Origin: Halorussus halophilus
Lineage (GTDB): Archaea; Halobacteriota; Halobacteria; Halobacteriales; Haladaptataceae
Length of the DNA: 64,000 bases
Assembly: GCF_008831545.1 (NCBI RefSeq)
Contig: NZ_CP044523.1
Span: 1,674,001-1,738,000, forward strand
Direction of reading: 5' to 3'
The notes under the pieces are model-generated. The model was not told the origin of the DNA. It did no database searches and was given only the letters and a program-made list of their open reading frames with translations. The translations under genes and the position numbers were made by a program. This document shows positions 33,674 through 41,924 of the stretch, piece after piece (within the stretch, counting starts at the first letter, position 1; each line of letters begins with the position of its first letter).

Positions 33674-34300
33674 TTACGCGGAGTCGTTCATGCGGTTGTT
33701 CGTGGAGTACGGTGCCTCGCCGGGTTCGCCGCGGACGAAGTGGCCCGCCGGATTGGCCTCACCGTCGCGCTCTCTGCTGAGGAGTTCGATGAACCACGCT
33801 TCGTGGTCCACTTCCTCGTTGTAGATGCGCGCCGCCATGTCGTAGGTGCGTGGGTCGCAATCGCGGGTCATGTCGCAGACCTCCGCCCACGTCCGAATCG
33901 CACAGCGTTCGGCCTCCAACAGCGTTTCGAGGATGTTCTCCGGCGTCGGGTCGTCGGGCAGATACGCGTCCGGACAGGACGCCCGGTCGGCGAAGTCCCG
34001 GATGTCGTTCGGGAGCGACCCGCCGAGTTCGAAGACGCGCGGCATCACGAGTTCGAAGTGCGCGCGGTCCTCCAGTCGCGCGTCCTCCGTGATTTCCTTG
34101 TAATCTTCCTCCCCAGCGAGGAAGCAACGCAGGTTCGTGTAGTAGTAGTACGTCGTGAACTCCGCGCCGATGGCGTCGATGAGTTTCTCTCGAATCGCTT
34201 CCGGGTCCCCACCGCGCTCGCGGACGACTTCTGCGCCGACTCGCTTGCTGGTGTCTCCGGGCGCGACGCTACCGCTTCCGTGTGGCTTGTCACTAGACAT
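33674..34300 (-). CDS. Ferritin-like (Dps/thioferritin-type) protein
   Basis: 208 residues, mostly helical. Iron-ligand-like Glu/His pairs are in [44 protein letters not shown] and EEVDHEAWF, as in four-helix ferritin/Dps-like diiron proteins. The Cys-containing segment RASCPD and CDMTRDCDP recalls thioferritin-type Dps-like proteins. The glycine/serine-rich N-terminal 30 residues are probably disordered. Likely role: iron storage or oxidative-stress protection. A different, classical DpsA is encoded at 60301-60834. Confidence 0.8.
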   Translation of the reverse strand: MSSDKPHGSGSVAPGDTSKRVGAEVVRERGGDPEAIREKLIDAIGAEFTTYYYYTNLRCFLAGEEDYKEITEDARLEDRAHFELVMPRVFELGGSLPNDIRDFADRASCPDAYLPDDPTPENILETLLEAERCAIRTWAEVCDMTRDCDPRTYDMAARIYNEEVDHEAWFIELLSRERDGEANPAGHFVRGEPGEAPYSTNNRMNDSA

Positions 34301-34392
34301 TGTTTCCCCCGGGAGACGAACTACTTACGATACCATAAAAATTTCTTCCGAACGGAGACCATTCATTTTCGTAGCCAAAATGATTGGTGGTA

Positions 34393-35313
34393 TTATCCGC
34401 TGGAAGAAGTCGTCTCGGACGCCACCTCGACGGTGAGTTCTCGGGCGTCGAGTGGTGACAGGAAGTTGAACGAGTACTGGTCTGTGTCACCACTTTCGTG
34501 GTCACCGCAAGGCTCACTCCACTCGCGCTGTTCTCCTGCTGGGACAGGAACTACCATCGGGTTCGGATAGTACGTCGGACGTGTCTGGTTCAGCACCCCG
34601 CGGAAGGTCGCGTCGGACTCGCCGACGTTCTCGACAGTGACCGAAACGTCGAACACCTCCTCGGCACCGACCGACTCGGGTGCGTCGAGCGAGACGAGTT
34701 CGAACTCCGGCGGGGCGTCTGCGAGTTTCGAGAGGGCGTCCGAAGACAGGGGCTTCGAGACCGACTCGCCTCCCGTTTCGTAGACCAGTTCGACGGAGTC
34801 TGCGTCGAGCGAATTCGGCACTTCGAAGGCTATCCACCCGGTTTCGCGCACGTCGGGGTCGTAGGGTGGATTCGGACTGTGGACCATCCGCGGCCCGGAC
34901 ACGGGACCGGGTTTCTGTGTTCCATCGACTCGTACGTCGTCCACGACTAGTTCGAAGGCGTCCACTGTCGGTGGGAGGGCGTCAGACGACGAAGGCGTCA
35001 CGTCGGCGAAGACGAACTGTCTCTCGTCTGGCGAGGCCACCTTCATGGAGTCGGGCGTGTTGAGATAGAGCAGCGACGACTGGACGCGGACGCCTTCGAC
35101 CGAGAGAGCTTGTCCGGCCGTGGTCGTCTCGGTGTCTGTCGGTCGCTGTTCGGTCTTCGGTTCGTCCGTCGTGGTCGAATCGGTCGTCGTATCGACCGTC
35201 GTGCCGCCGGGCGTGTCGGCACCCGACTGACCGAGACAGCCAGTGAAACCTGCGACTGCGAGCGCACTGCCGGTTCGCAGGAGGGAACGGCGACTTCGGG
35301 GACTCGTCATCAT
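34393..35313 (-). CDS. Tat-dependent lipoprotein of unknown function
   Basis: 306 residues. The start (SRRSLLRTGSALAVAGFTGC) combines a twin-arginine motif with a lipobox ending FTGC, so it is exported folded and lipid-anchored. A Thr/Asp-rich linker of about 45 residues follows. The remainder has beta-sandwich character; residues about 200-300 (DAPESVGAEEVFDVSVTVEN, GESDATFRGV) resemble CARDB/Ig-like domains. No enzyme motif. An AT-rich TATA-like ATATTTTAAT precedes the gene. Confidence 0.75.
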   Translation of the reverse strand: MMTSPRSRRSLLRTGSALAVAGFTGCLGQSGADTPGGTTVDTTTDSTTTDEPKTEQRPTDTETTTAGQALSVEGVRVQSSLLYLNTPDSMKVASPDERQFVFADVTPSSSDALPPTVDAFELVVDDVRVDGTQKPGPVSGPRMVHSPNPPYDPDVRETGWIAFEVPNSLDADSVELVYETGGESVSKPLSSDALSKLADAPPEFELVSLDAPESVGAEEVFDVSVTVENVGESDATFRGVLNQTRPTYYPNPMVVPVPAGEQREWSEPCGDHESGDTDQYSFNFLSPLDARELTVEVASETTSSSG

Positions 35314-35453
35314 ATTTTAATTTTCCGACAGGAGCAATAAGTTTTGTGTCCTCGTGGAGAGGTCAGCGGTCGCTCCGGTCTCGCGTTCCCGTCACTCGTT
35401 CACTTTCGCTCCGCGGCGAAAGTCGTTCAAGGACCCCGCCCTACCGAGCAGTC

Positions 35454-37787
35454 GTGGACGAGACTATCGAGTGGCTTCGGGGCAGAAGCTACTACGCTGG
35501 GCAGGTCGAGGCCCACGAGACGCTCGCCGGGCGGAACGGGACCTTCCGGGACGTTGACCTCGATCCTCGCTTGGAGAGCGCCTTCGAAGACCGGGGCATC
35601 GAGCGCCTCTACAGCCATCAGGCCGAGGCCATCGAGGCGGTGCGCGACGGCGAGAACGTGGTACTGGCGACGCCGACGGCGAGCGGGAAGAGTCTGGCGT
35701 ACACCGTCCCCGCGGTCGAGCGCGCGATGGACCACGGCGGTCGCACCCTCTACGTCGCGCCGCAGAACGCACTCATCAACGACCAAGAGGAGACGCTGTC
35801 CGAACTCGAACGAGATTTGGGCTTCGGCAGTCGCGTCTCCGTCGCGCAGTACACCGGCCGACTCGACAAGGCCGAGAAGCGCGCAGTCCGCGACCGGCAA
35901 CCGACAGTCGTCCTGACGAACCCGGAGATGCTCCACTACGCTCTCCTTCCCTACTCCTATCGACTCTGGGACTGGTTCTTCAAAGGTCTCGAAACGGTCG
36001 TACTGGACGAAGTTCACGAGTATCGAGGTGTCTTTGGGAGCCACGTCTCGCTGTTGTTGCGCAGATTGCGCCGCGTCTGCGAGCGATACGACGCGGACCC
36101 GGAGTTCGTCTGTTGCTCGGCGACCATCGGCAACCCCGTCGAACACGCCGCGAGCGTGACTGGCTGTACGGAGTCGTCGTTCCGCCTCGTGAGCGACGAC
36201 CAGAGCGAGACGGGCGACACGCACTGGTTGCTGTGGAATCCGCCGGAGTACGAGGACCCCGAGGCTGGCGGCGCGCGCAGGCGCTCCAATCACAGCGAGG
36301 CCAAGCAGTTGTTCGCCGACCTCGTCTCGAAGGGGTACCAGACGCTGACCTTCACTCGCGCCCGACAGGCCGCGGAGCGATACGCGATGGAGAGCGCCGA
36401 CAGACTCAGAGAGCGCGGGCAGAAGGACCTCGCGAACGAGGTGACCGCGTATCAAGCGTCACTGGGCGACGACCGGCGCGGCGAAATCGAGGACGGCCTG
36501 CACGACGGGAGCGTCAGCGGTGTGTGGTCCACGAACGCGCTGGAACTCGGCGTGGACATCGGTGGTTTGGATGCGGTCCTGCTCGACGGCTACCCCGGTA
36601 CGCGAATGGCCGCCTTCCAGCAGGCCGGACGCGCGGGGCGCGGCGACGACGCCAGTTTGGTCGTCATGGTCGCCGGAGAAGACCAACTCGACCAGTATCT
36701 GATGGGGAATCCGGACGACTTCTTCGCCGGGAATCCGGAGCGTGCCGTCGTCAATCCCGAGAACGACCAACTCGTGCCCGACCACGTGCGCTCCGCGGCA
36801 CAGGAAACGTGGCTCAAACCCGACGACGACCGCTTCTTCGGCGAGGAGTTCCCGGACCTCGTGGCAGACCTCGAATCTGCGGGCGAACTCGAACGCCGCG
36901 ACACGGCCGAGGGCGTGCGCTGGACCTACGACGGCGGCGGAAGCCCCCAACACGAGATGAGTCTGCGGAGCATCGACGACCGCGAGGTGAATCTGGTAGA
37001 CCGGCGCAACGGAGAGACTATTGCGACGCTCGCCTTCGACGACGCCCTCAAGGACGCCCATCCGGGCGCGATTTACTACCACCAAGGGCAGGCTTACGAA
37101 GTGGTCGATTTAGACCTCGGGAAGGAAATTGCGGAACTCTCGCCGACGTGGGCCGACTACTACACGAAGGTCCTCCACGAGAAGACGATTACAGTCGAGG
37201 AAGATTTGCGGGAAAAAGAACTGCTCGTCCGGCCGGACGTTCCGGTCAGATTCGCGGAGGTGACGATGCGCAAGCAAATTACGGGCTTCGAACGCATCGA
37301 TAGAGCGAGCGGCGAGACGCTCGGGGAAGGAACAGTTGACCTCCCGGAGACCACGCTCACGACCAAGGCGCTCTACTTCACCGTCCCGAACGACGTGGAG
37401 CAGACGATGCGCGAGGACGGCGACTTCAACGGCGGCATCCACGCCGCCGAACACGGGATGATTTCGCTGTTCCCGCTCGAACTGCTCTGTGACCGGGGCG
37501 ACATCGGCGGCCTCTCGACGCCGATGCACCCCCATACCGGGAAGAGTACCATCTTCATCTACGACGGGTATCCGGGCGGCGTCGGCCTGACGAGGGAAGG
37601 CTACGAGTCCGTCGAGGACCTCATGATGCAGACTGCCCGGATGATTGCGGCCTGCGACTGCGGGGCGGTCGGTGGTTGTCCGGCCTGCGTGCAGTCGCCC
37701 CACTGCGGCAACGCGAACGACCCGCTCGACAAGGTGCAGGCCCAATACTTGTTGGAGCAGTTGACTGGCATCGACGCTGAGGAGTGA
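35454..37787 (+). CDS. Superfamily 2 DNA helicase of the Hrq1/MrfA type (DUF1998)
   Basis: 777 residues from a GTG start. Helicase motifs: Q-like LYSHQAEAIEAVRDG, Walker A ATPTASGKSLAY, DEVH box VLDEVHEYRG, motif III SATIGN, and the second RecA domain with STNALELGVDIGG and QQAGRAGRG. The C-terminal half ends with a DUF1998 zinc region (FIYDGYPGGVGL, then CDCGAVGGCPACVQSPHCGN). Hrq1/MrfA proteins repair crosslinked or mitomycin-damaged DNA. The GTG at 35454 (VDETIEWLRGR) is preferred; the frame is open to another GTG at 35346, but those residues look spurious. Confidence 0.87.
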   Translation: MDETIEWLRGRSYYAGQVEAHETLAGRNGTFRDVDLDPRLESAFEDRGIERLYSHQAEAIEAVRDGENVVLATPTASGKSLAYTVPAVERAMDHGGRTLYVAPQNALINDQEETLSELERDLGFGSRVSVAQYTGRLDKAEKRAVRDRQPTVVLTNPEMLHYALLPYSYRLWDWFFKGLETVVLDEVHEYRGVFGSHVSLLLRRLRRVCERYDADPEFVCCSATIGNPVEHAASVTGCTESSFRLVSDDQSETGDTHWLLWNPPEYEDPEAGGARRRSNHSEAKQLFADLVSKGYQTLTFTRARQAAERYAMESADRLRERGQKDLANEVTAYQASLGDDRRGEIEDGLHDGSVSGVWSTNALELGVDIGGLDAVLLDGYPGTRMAAFQQAGRAGRGDDASLVVMVAGEDQLDQYLMGNPDDFFAGNPERAVVNPENDQLVPDHVRSAAQETWLKPDDDRFFGEEFPDLVADLESAGELERRDTAEGVRWTYDGGGSPQHEMSLRSIDDREVNLVDRRNGETIATLAFDDALKDAHPGAIYYHQGQAYEVVDLDLGKEIAELSPTWADYYTKVLHEKTITVEEDLREKELLVRPDVPVRFAEVTMRKQITGFERIDRASGETLGEGTVDLPETTLTTKALYFTVPNDVEQTMREDGDFNGGIHAAEHGMISLFPLELLCDRGDIGGLSTPMHPHTGKSTIFIYDGYPGGVGLTREGYESVEDLMMQTARMIAACDCGAVGGCPACVQSPHCGNANDPLDKVQAQYLLEQLTGIDAEE

Positions 37788-38043
37788 CGGAGAGGACGGT
37801 TGATTTTGGGGCTGTGACGGCCAACTGACTTTGGAACCGTGACAGCCAGTGAATCAAACACAGGTGGGAATGAAAGGGGCTGGACGCTCGCGTTTATGTA
37901 GTCGTCTCAGCGACCCCTATCGGTGTCGGGCGTTGCGGAGAGACACCGATATGTCGCTGAGCGACCGCGAGCGTCCGGGGGCTTTCGTAGAAGAAACGTT
38001 AGGTGTGTTAACTGCTACGGACCAACGACAAACGCAGTGACGG

Positions 38044-38226
38044 TAGCTACTCCCGAAACCAATGAGAAACCGCCCAGCACCGCGACCGCATCGCGACAGC
38101 CACACCCTCCCCAACCGACTGCGCTACTCGATTCGGAAAACCGCGGCATGCCGCTGTTTTCCAGCTGCATTGCTCGTCCCTCGCGCAGTTCGGTGCGACA
38201 CGAGGTCGCACCAGCGCGCGCCGACT
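38044..38226 (+). repeat. Structured intergenic repeat, family 1, copy B
   Basis: In the 514-bp gap 37788-38301. Block 38044-38120 (AATGAGAAACCGCCCAGCACC ... CCTCCCCAACCGACT) matches 9906-9972. Then comes a near-perfect 28-bp palindrome at 38135-38162 (GGAAAAC...GTTTTCC, GCGGC/GCCGC inside). A second hairpin GGTGCGAC/GTCGCACC at 38192-38212 is framed by CCCTCGCGCAGTTC and GCGCGCGCCGACT. Palindrome sequences differ wholly from copy A while architecture is kept. The remaining parts of the gap contain nothing I recognise. Confidence 0.65.
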
Positions 38227-38301
38227 GTTTGATTCAGAATTACGAGACACCTCGGTTCCGTACCTAGAACTAAGTCCCCCGACCAGAAACCCCGCGACAA
38301 G

Positions 38302-38697
38302 ATGAGCGACGGCGAGGACATCGACAAAGTGCGCGAACGCAAAAAGCGCGCGCTCATGCAGGAGAACGGACTCGGCGCGCCGCCCGCTCCCGTCTACGTA
38401 GATGGCTCACAGAACTTCAGGAAGACGGTCAACGCTCACGAAGTCGTGCTGATTCACTACTACGCGGGGCGCGGCGCAGGCCAGCGACTCCATCCAGTCG
38501 TCGAGTCCGTCGCACGCGAGACGTTCGCGGCAGTAGCGAAGGTGAACGTCGTTCGACTCCAGAAGTTGGCGCTCGAACAGGGCGTCGAGGGAACCCCGAC
38601 GTTCGACCTGTTCGTGGACGGCGAGCGAGTCGAACGCGAAGAAGGTGCGCTCGATAAAGAAGAACTGACGGCTCTCGTCAGGGAATACGCCGAATAA
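38302..38697 (+). CDS. Thioredoxin-fold protein lacking the CxxC active site
   Basis: 131 residues. The thioredoxin pattern is clear: VVLIHYYA, a helix LHPVVESVARETFAAVAKVNVVRL, then GVEGTPTFDLFVDGERV with the cis-Pro. Where thioredoxins have WCGPC this protein has GRGAGQ, so the redox cysteines are absent and there is no other Cys. It therefore probably acts as a binding or chaperone-like domain, not a disulfide reductase. A charged N-terminal helix (KVRERKKRALMQE) may mediate interaction. Confidence 0.78.
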   Translation: MSDGEDIDKVRERKKRALMQENGLGAPPAPVYVDGSQNFRKTVNAHEVVLIHYYAGRGAGQRLHPVVESVARETFAAVAKVNVVRLQKLALEQGVEGTPTFDLFVDGERVEREEGALDKEELTALVREYAE

Positions 38698-38753
38698 CCA
38701 TCTGGTTCGTTCCGGAAATTCACCCTGCCGAGCGACGCTTACCGCAACACCTT

Positions 38754-38787
38754 TTAGGCCAGCCTAATTTGGATTAGGCAAGCCTAA
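38754..38787. promoter_or_regulatory. Tandem DtxR/SirR-type operators overlapping a promoter
   Basis: TTAGGCCAGCCTAA (38754-38767) and TTAGGCAAGCCTAA (38774-38787) are perfect 6-2-6 inverted repeats with centres 20 bp apart, two helical turns. They fit the pattern of DtxR/IdeR/SirR iron or manganese repressors. CTTTTAGG at 38751-38758 is also a plausible TATA box about 35 nt before the ATG at 38791, so binding would block the promoter and a leaderless start. Confidence 0.75.
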
Positions 38788-38790
38788 ATC

Positions 38791-39237
38791 ATGGCCGCTA
38801 CGCTCCCCACTCTCCGCGAGAAACTCGACAAATTGACCGCAGAAGACGGCGACTTCGCGGTCGCTTGCGCTGACACGGGCGACTCTCCGGTGCCACTGAC
38901 CGGCACACGATTCGAAAGCGAGGACGACGCCCAGAAGGCGGCGGAACTCGCACACGCCTACCGCGAGCAACTCCGCGAGACCGACCCAGACCTCCCCGAG
39001 CGGAGCCTCACCGTCTACGAGACGGCGAGCGACCCCATCACGCTCGTCTCGACGCGGGAACCCGCCGACGGACGCCGCGAGAACGGACTGCCGCGCTCCT
39101 CGCGGTCGGTGACGCTGTCCGGCGACGACGAACACGAATGGCTTCGGATGGACAACGCACCGCTCGTCCACGTCAGCCACGACGGCGACCCACTGGACGA
39201 CGCCGCTATCGAGCGGCAACTGGACGCCAAGCTATGA
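38791..39237 (+). CDS. Conserved haloarchaeal protein of unknown function, possibly DUF7552, metal-regulated
   Basis: 148 residues, acidic and soluble, with a helical start (LPTLREKLDKLTAEDGDFAVAC) and a beta-rich middle (ITLVSTREPADG). I tentatively relate it to DUF7552. The start codon is three bases after the second TTAGGCNNGCCTAA operator, so expression probably answers to iron or manganese through a DtxR-family repressor. The next gene starts within its stop codon (ATGA overlap), indicating a translationally coupled pair. No metal-binding motif is obvious. Confidence 0.7.
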   Translation: MAATLPTLREKLDKLTAEDGDFAVACADTGDSPVPLTGTRFESEDDAQKAAELAHAYREQLRETDPDLPERSLTVYETASDPITLVSTREPADGRRENGLPRSSRSVTLSGDDEHEWLRMDNAPLVHVSHDGDPLDDAAIERQLDAKL

Positions 39238-40055
39238 GCGTCGAACTTCGCACCCACGCGGCTATCGAGCGCGCGACGGCAGAGCGCGAACGCGTCGAGG
39301 AGAAGGCCGCGGCGTTTCGACAGTTCGACGAGCGAGTGCAGGCAGTGTCGGCGACTGGCGGGGCCTCGACTGGCGGAGTGAGCGCGAACGCGACCGTATC
39401 GAACGCAGTCACACCGAGCGGTGCTCAGCAGTCGCCGGTGGGCACTACGCTCTCGGTCGGGAGTAGTTCACGTTCGAGCACCGACGCGACCGACACCGTT
39501 CGGGAGGCGTTCGCGGCAACTATCCTCCCCTACGCCGAAGTCGAAACGACGCAGAACGCACTGGCAGACGAACTCTCGACGGACCTCGCTGCCGCGCTCT
39601 CGCCCGCGGCAGGCGGGTTCGCGCCCGGACTGAAGAAGCAACTGCTCGCGCGCGTCTCCGAGCGCCGACGCGAGTGTCAGTTGCTCTCGGACGCTATCGA
39701 GACCGAGCGCGAGCGACTGGAGCCGATAGCTGAGGAACTCGACGCGATTACGTCGTGGGTCGCCGAGGCGGACGAGACGCCGTTGCTCCAACTCGGGTTC
39801 GAAGAACTACGGAGTCGTCACGACCACCTCGACGCCCACCGCGAGACGTGCGAGGAACTAGCCCACGAGCGACAGACTGCGATTCGTGGCACGCGAAACG
39901 ACGGCCTGACTGGTATCCGCCAGCGCGAACTGCTCGACTTGCTGTACGAGGACTTCGCGGACGACAACCCCGTACTGGCGGACATCGCGCGACTCGACGA
40001 CCTGCTCGCTGAGTGCCAGCGGGCGGTGCGGCGGCACCTCTGCGCCCGCGTCTGA
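39234..40055 (+). CDS. Coiled-coil haloarchaeal protein, possibly DUF7260, coupled to the metal-regulated gene
   Basis: 273 residues, almost wholly helical: AIERATAERERVEEKAAAFRQ, later LLARVSERRRECQLLSDAIE and LDAHRETCEELAHERQTAI, with a Ser/Thr/Gly-rich insert at about residues 40-85. No transmembrane segment or catalytic motif. The ATG at 39234 overlaps the upstream stop by four bases, so the two proteins are likely made together and may interact. I associate the family with DUF7260, from memory and not certain. Confidence 0.7.
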   Translation: MSVELRTHAAIERATAERERVEEKAAAFRQFDERVQAVSATGGASTGGVSANATVSNAVTPSGAQQSPVGTTLSVGSSSRSSTDATDTVREAFAATILPYAEVETTQNALADELSTDLAAALSPAAGGFAPGLKKQLLARVSERRRECQLLSDAIETERERLEPIAEELDAITSWVAEADETPLLQLGFEELRSRHDHLDAHRETCEELAHERQTAIRGTRNDGLTGIRQRELLDLLYEDFADDNPVLADIARLDDLLAECQRAVRRHLCARV

Positions 40056-40089
40056 TTTTCCCCCTCGCTGCCCACCGCGAACCTGTCCC

Positions 40090-41091
40090 CTACCTACTGC
40101 GAATCTTCCGACGCAGGTCCGGAATCAGGTCTAGCGAACTGTTCGCGTCGCCCAAGACGAGTAGCGAGTGGTAGCGAAGATACGTCTGCACCGGAACCAG
40201 CACGATAGCCAACACTGCCAGCAGCGTGACTACGTACCCGACCAACAGCAGTCCGGCAACTGCCAGCGCCAGCGAGTTCGAGAAGAGCGCTTCGATACCA
40301 CCGACCGCAGGGAGGAACACGACGCCGAACACGGCGAGCGGTGCGAACAACACCGCGCCGACGACGCCCCCGACTATCGAAGCGAGCAGGCCGACCGCCA
40401 TCGAGAGGACGAACCGGACCAAGACGTAGACGCCGAACTGTCGCCACTGCTCTCTCAGCGTCCGCCAGAACGTTCGCCACCCGTCGAGGACCCCGGCGTT
40501 CCGCTGAATCATCGTCGGCACGACGAAGTTCGTGGTGAACCCGTCTACGAGGGCGACGAAGAACCCGAGGAGGACTAACAGCGGGGCGAGTACAGCCAGT
40601 GTCAACAGTGACACGCGAAACGGGCCGCCGCCGGCAACCGACAGTACGGCCAGTACGACGCCGAGCGCAGGGATGCCGACCAGCAGTCCGAGCGCGACGC
40701 GAAAGCCGAACAGTTGGACGCCCCGCTCGAAGTGCTGGTCGGCGTCGCGTCGAATCTTGACGCGTCGCCGTCGCAACGACTCGACGAAGACGAACTCCAG
40801 CAGCGACCCGACGGCGAGATACAGGAGTCCGAGAACGAACGCGACAGCCGCGACGGCGAGAACGACTGGCACCAACTCTTCGGGCGAGACGAACGGCGGC
40901 ACGTTCGCGGGGGTCGTGGAAGAGCTAGACGAACTGCTGAACGACGCCGACGGGCCGCCGGTCCCGCCAGTCCCGCCGAGGAAGAAGACGACCAGCGCGA
41001 GTTTGAGCCACTGGCGAGCGTCGAGCGGCGCGAGAAACTGTTTCGTCACGTCGTATGCGTCACCCACTGCATCGACGGCGTACCACGACAT
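40090..41091 (-). CDS. Polytopic membrane protein, DUF7544-like
   Basis: 333 residues. WYAVDAVGDAYDVTKQFL then LDARQWLKLALVVFFLGGTG opens the protein, followed by a low-complexity Gly/Ser segment with a run of eight serines and five or six transmembrane helices (residues about 75-310). The cytoplasmic tail ends in DLIPDLRRKIRSR. The layout matches haloarchaeal DUF7544-type proteins of unknown function. It converges on the coiled-coil gene. Confidence 0.7.
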   Translation of the reverse strand: MSWYAVDAVGDAYDVTKQFLAPLDARQWLKLALVVFFLGGTGGTGGPSASFSSSSSSSTTPANVPPFVSPEELVPVVLAVAAVAFVLGLLYLAVGSLLEFVFVESLRRRRVKIRRDADQHFERGVQLFGFRVALGLLVGIPALGVVLAVLSVAGGGPFRVSLLTLAVLAPLLVLLGFFVALVDGFTTNFVVPTMIQRNAGVLDGWRTFWRTLREQWRQFGVYVLVRFVLSMAVGLLASIVGGVVGAVLFAPLAVFGVVFLPAVGGIEALFSNSLALAVAGLLLVGYVVTLLAVLAIVLVPVQTYLRYHSLLVLGDANSSLDLIPDLRRKIRSR

Positions 41092-41153
41092 GTACTGGTG
41101 TACGCCGCCGACCTACGAAAAGGTTGGTAGCGGAAGATGTCGAGAAAAAGTAG

Positions 41154-41924
41154 CTACACGTCCAGCGAGTCGCCGAGACCGCCGTCGATGAGTTGGATGA
41201 GGACCGCCGCGATACCGGTCTGCGAGGACCAGATAGCGGTCTCCTCGTCCAAGTCCGCGGAGTCGCGGTCCCCGCGGACGCTCAGGAGGACTGTTTCGCC
41301 GTCCACGACGAGGACGCGACCAATCGGGTCGTCGCCGGGCGGTTTGTCCTCCGGCAGAGAGAAGACGACCACGTCGGACTCCTCGAACTGCGTTTCGATT
41401 GCGGGGTCGTCGGCGATGAGGACGACGCGAACGCCCGCTTCGGAGAGTTCGCGCAGTTGGTCGGCCATCTGGGCGGCGAGGTTCTCCCGCTCGCCGACGC
41501 CGAACAGGACGCGCTCTTCGGCCTCAGCCAGCAGTTGCTCGACGCGGCCGTCGATGCTCGTGTCGCCGTGGACCGTCCAGATGTCTTCTTGCTTCTCGTC
41601 GCCGTCGCCACGCTGTTTGCGGGCCGTTTCGAGATAGTCGAACGCCTTCTCTTGAGTGCGTTCGAACTCGCCGCGCAGATGCGACTGGGCGGCCTCCAGG
41701 CTGACCGGTCGGTACTGCATCGGCTTGGACTGCTGGACCTCCACGAGGCCGCGGTCCTGTAGTGACTCGGCGGCACCGTACACCTGCGAGCGCGGTACGT
41801 CGGTCACGCGATGCACGTCACGCGCGGTTCCGGTGCCGAGCTTCTGCAGGGCGGTGAACACCTTCGCTTCGTAGTTCGACAACCCCAGCGTTTCGAGGGC
41901 GTCGATGGCGTCGTTCTCTTCCAT
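41154..41924 (-). CDS. TrmB-family transcriptional regulator
   Basis: 256 residues. The N-terminal winged helix (AIDALETLGLSNYEAKVFTAL, then RVTDVPRSQVYGAAESLQDRGLV) is typical of TrmB regulators. A coiled segment follows, then a PLD-like effector domain (VEQLLAEAEERVLFGVG, GVRVVLIADDPAIE) rather than a sugar-binding TrmB C-terminus. The start ATG shares its A with the TGA of the MMPL transporter gene, so the two are translationally coupled; the regulator probably controls that transporter. Confidence 0.87.
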   Translation of the reverse strand: MEENDAIDALETLGLSNYEAKVFTALQKLGTGTARDVHRVTDVPRSQVYGAAESLQDRGLVEVQQSKPMQYRPVSLEAAQSHLRGEFERTQEKAFDYLETARKQRGDGDEKQEDIWTVHGDTSIDGRVEQLLAEAEERVLFGVGERENLAAQMADQLRELSEAGVRVVLIADDPAIETQFEESDVVVFSLPEDKPPGDDPIGRVLVVDGETVLLSVRGDRDSADLDEETAIWSSQTGIAAVLIQLIDGGLGDSLDV

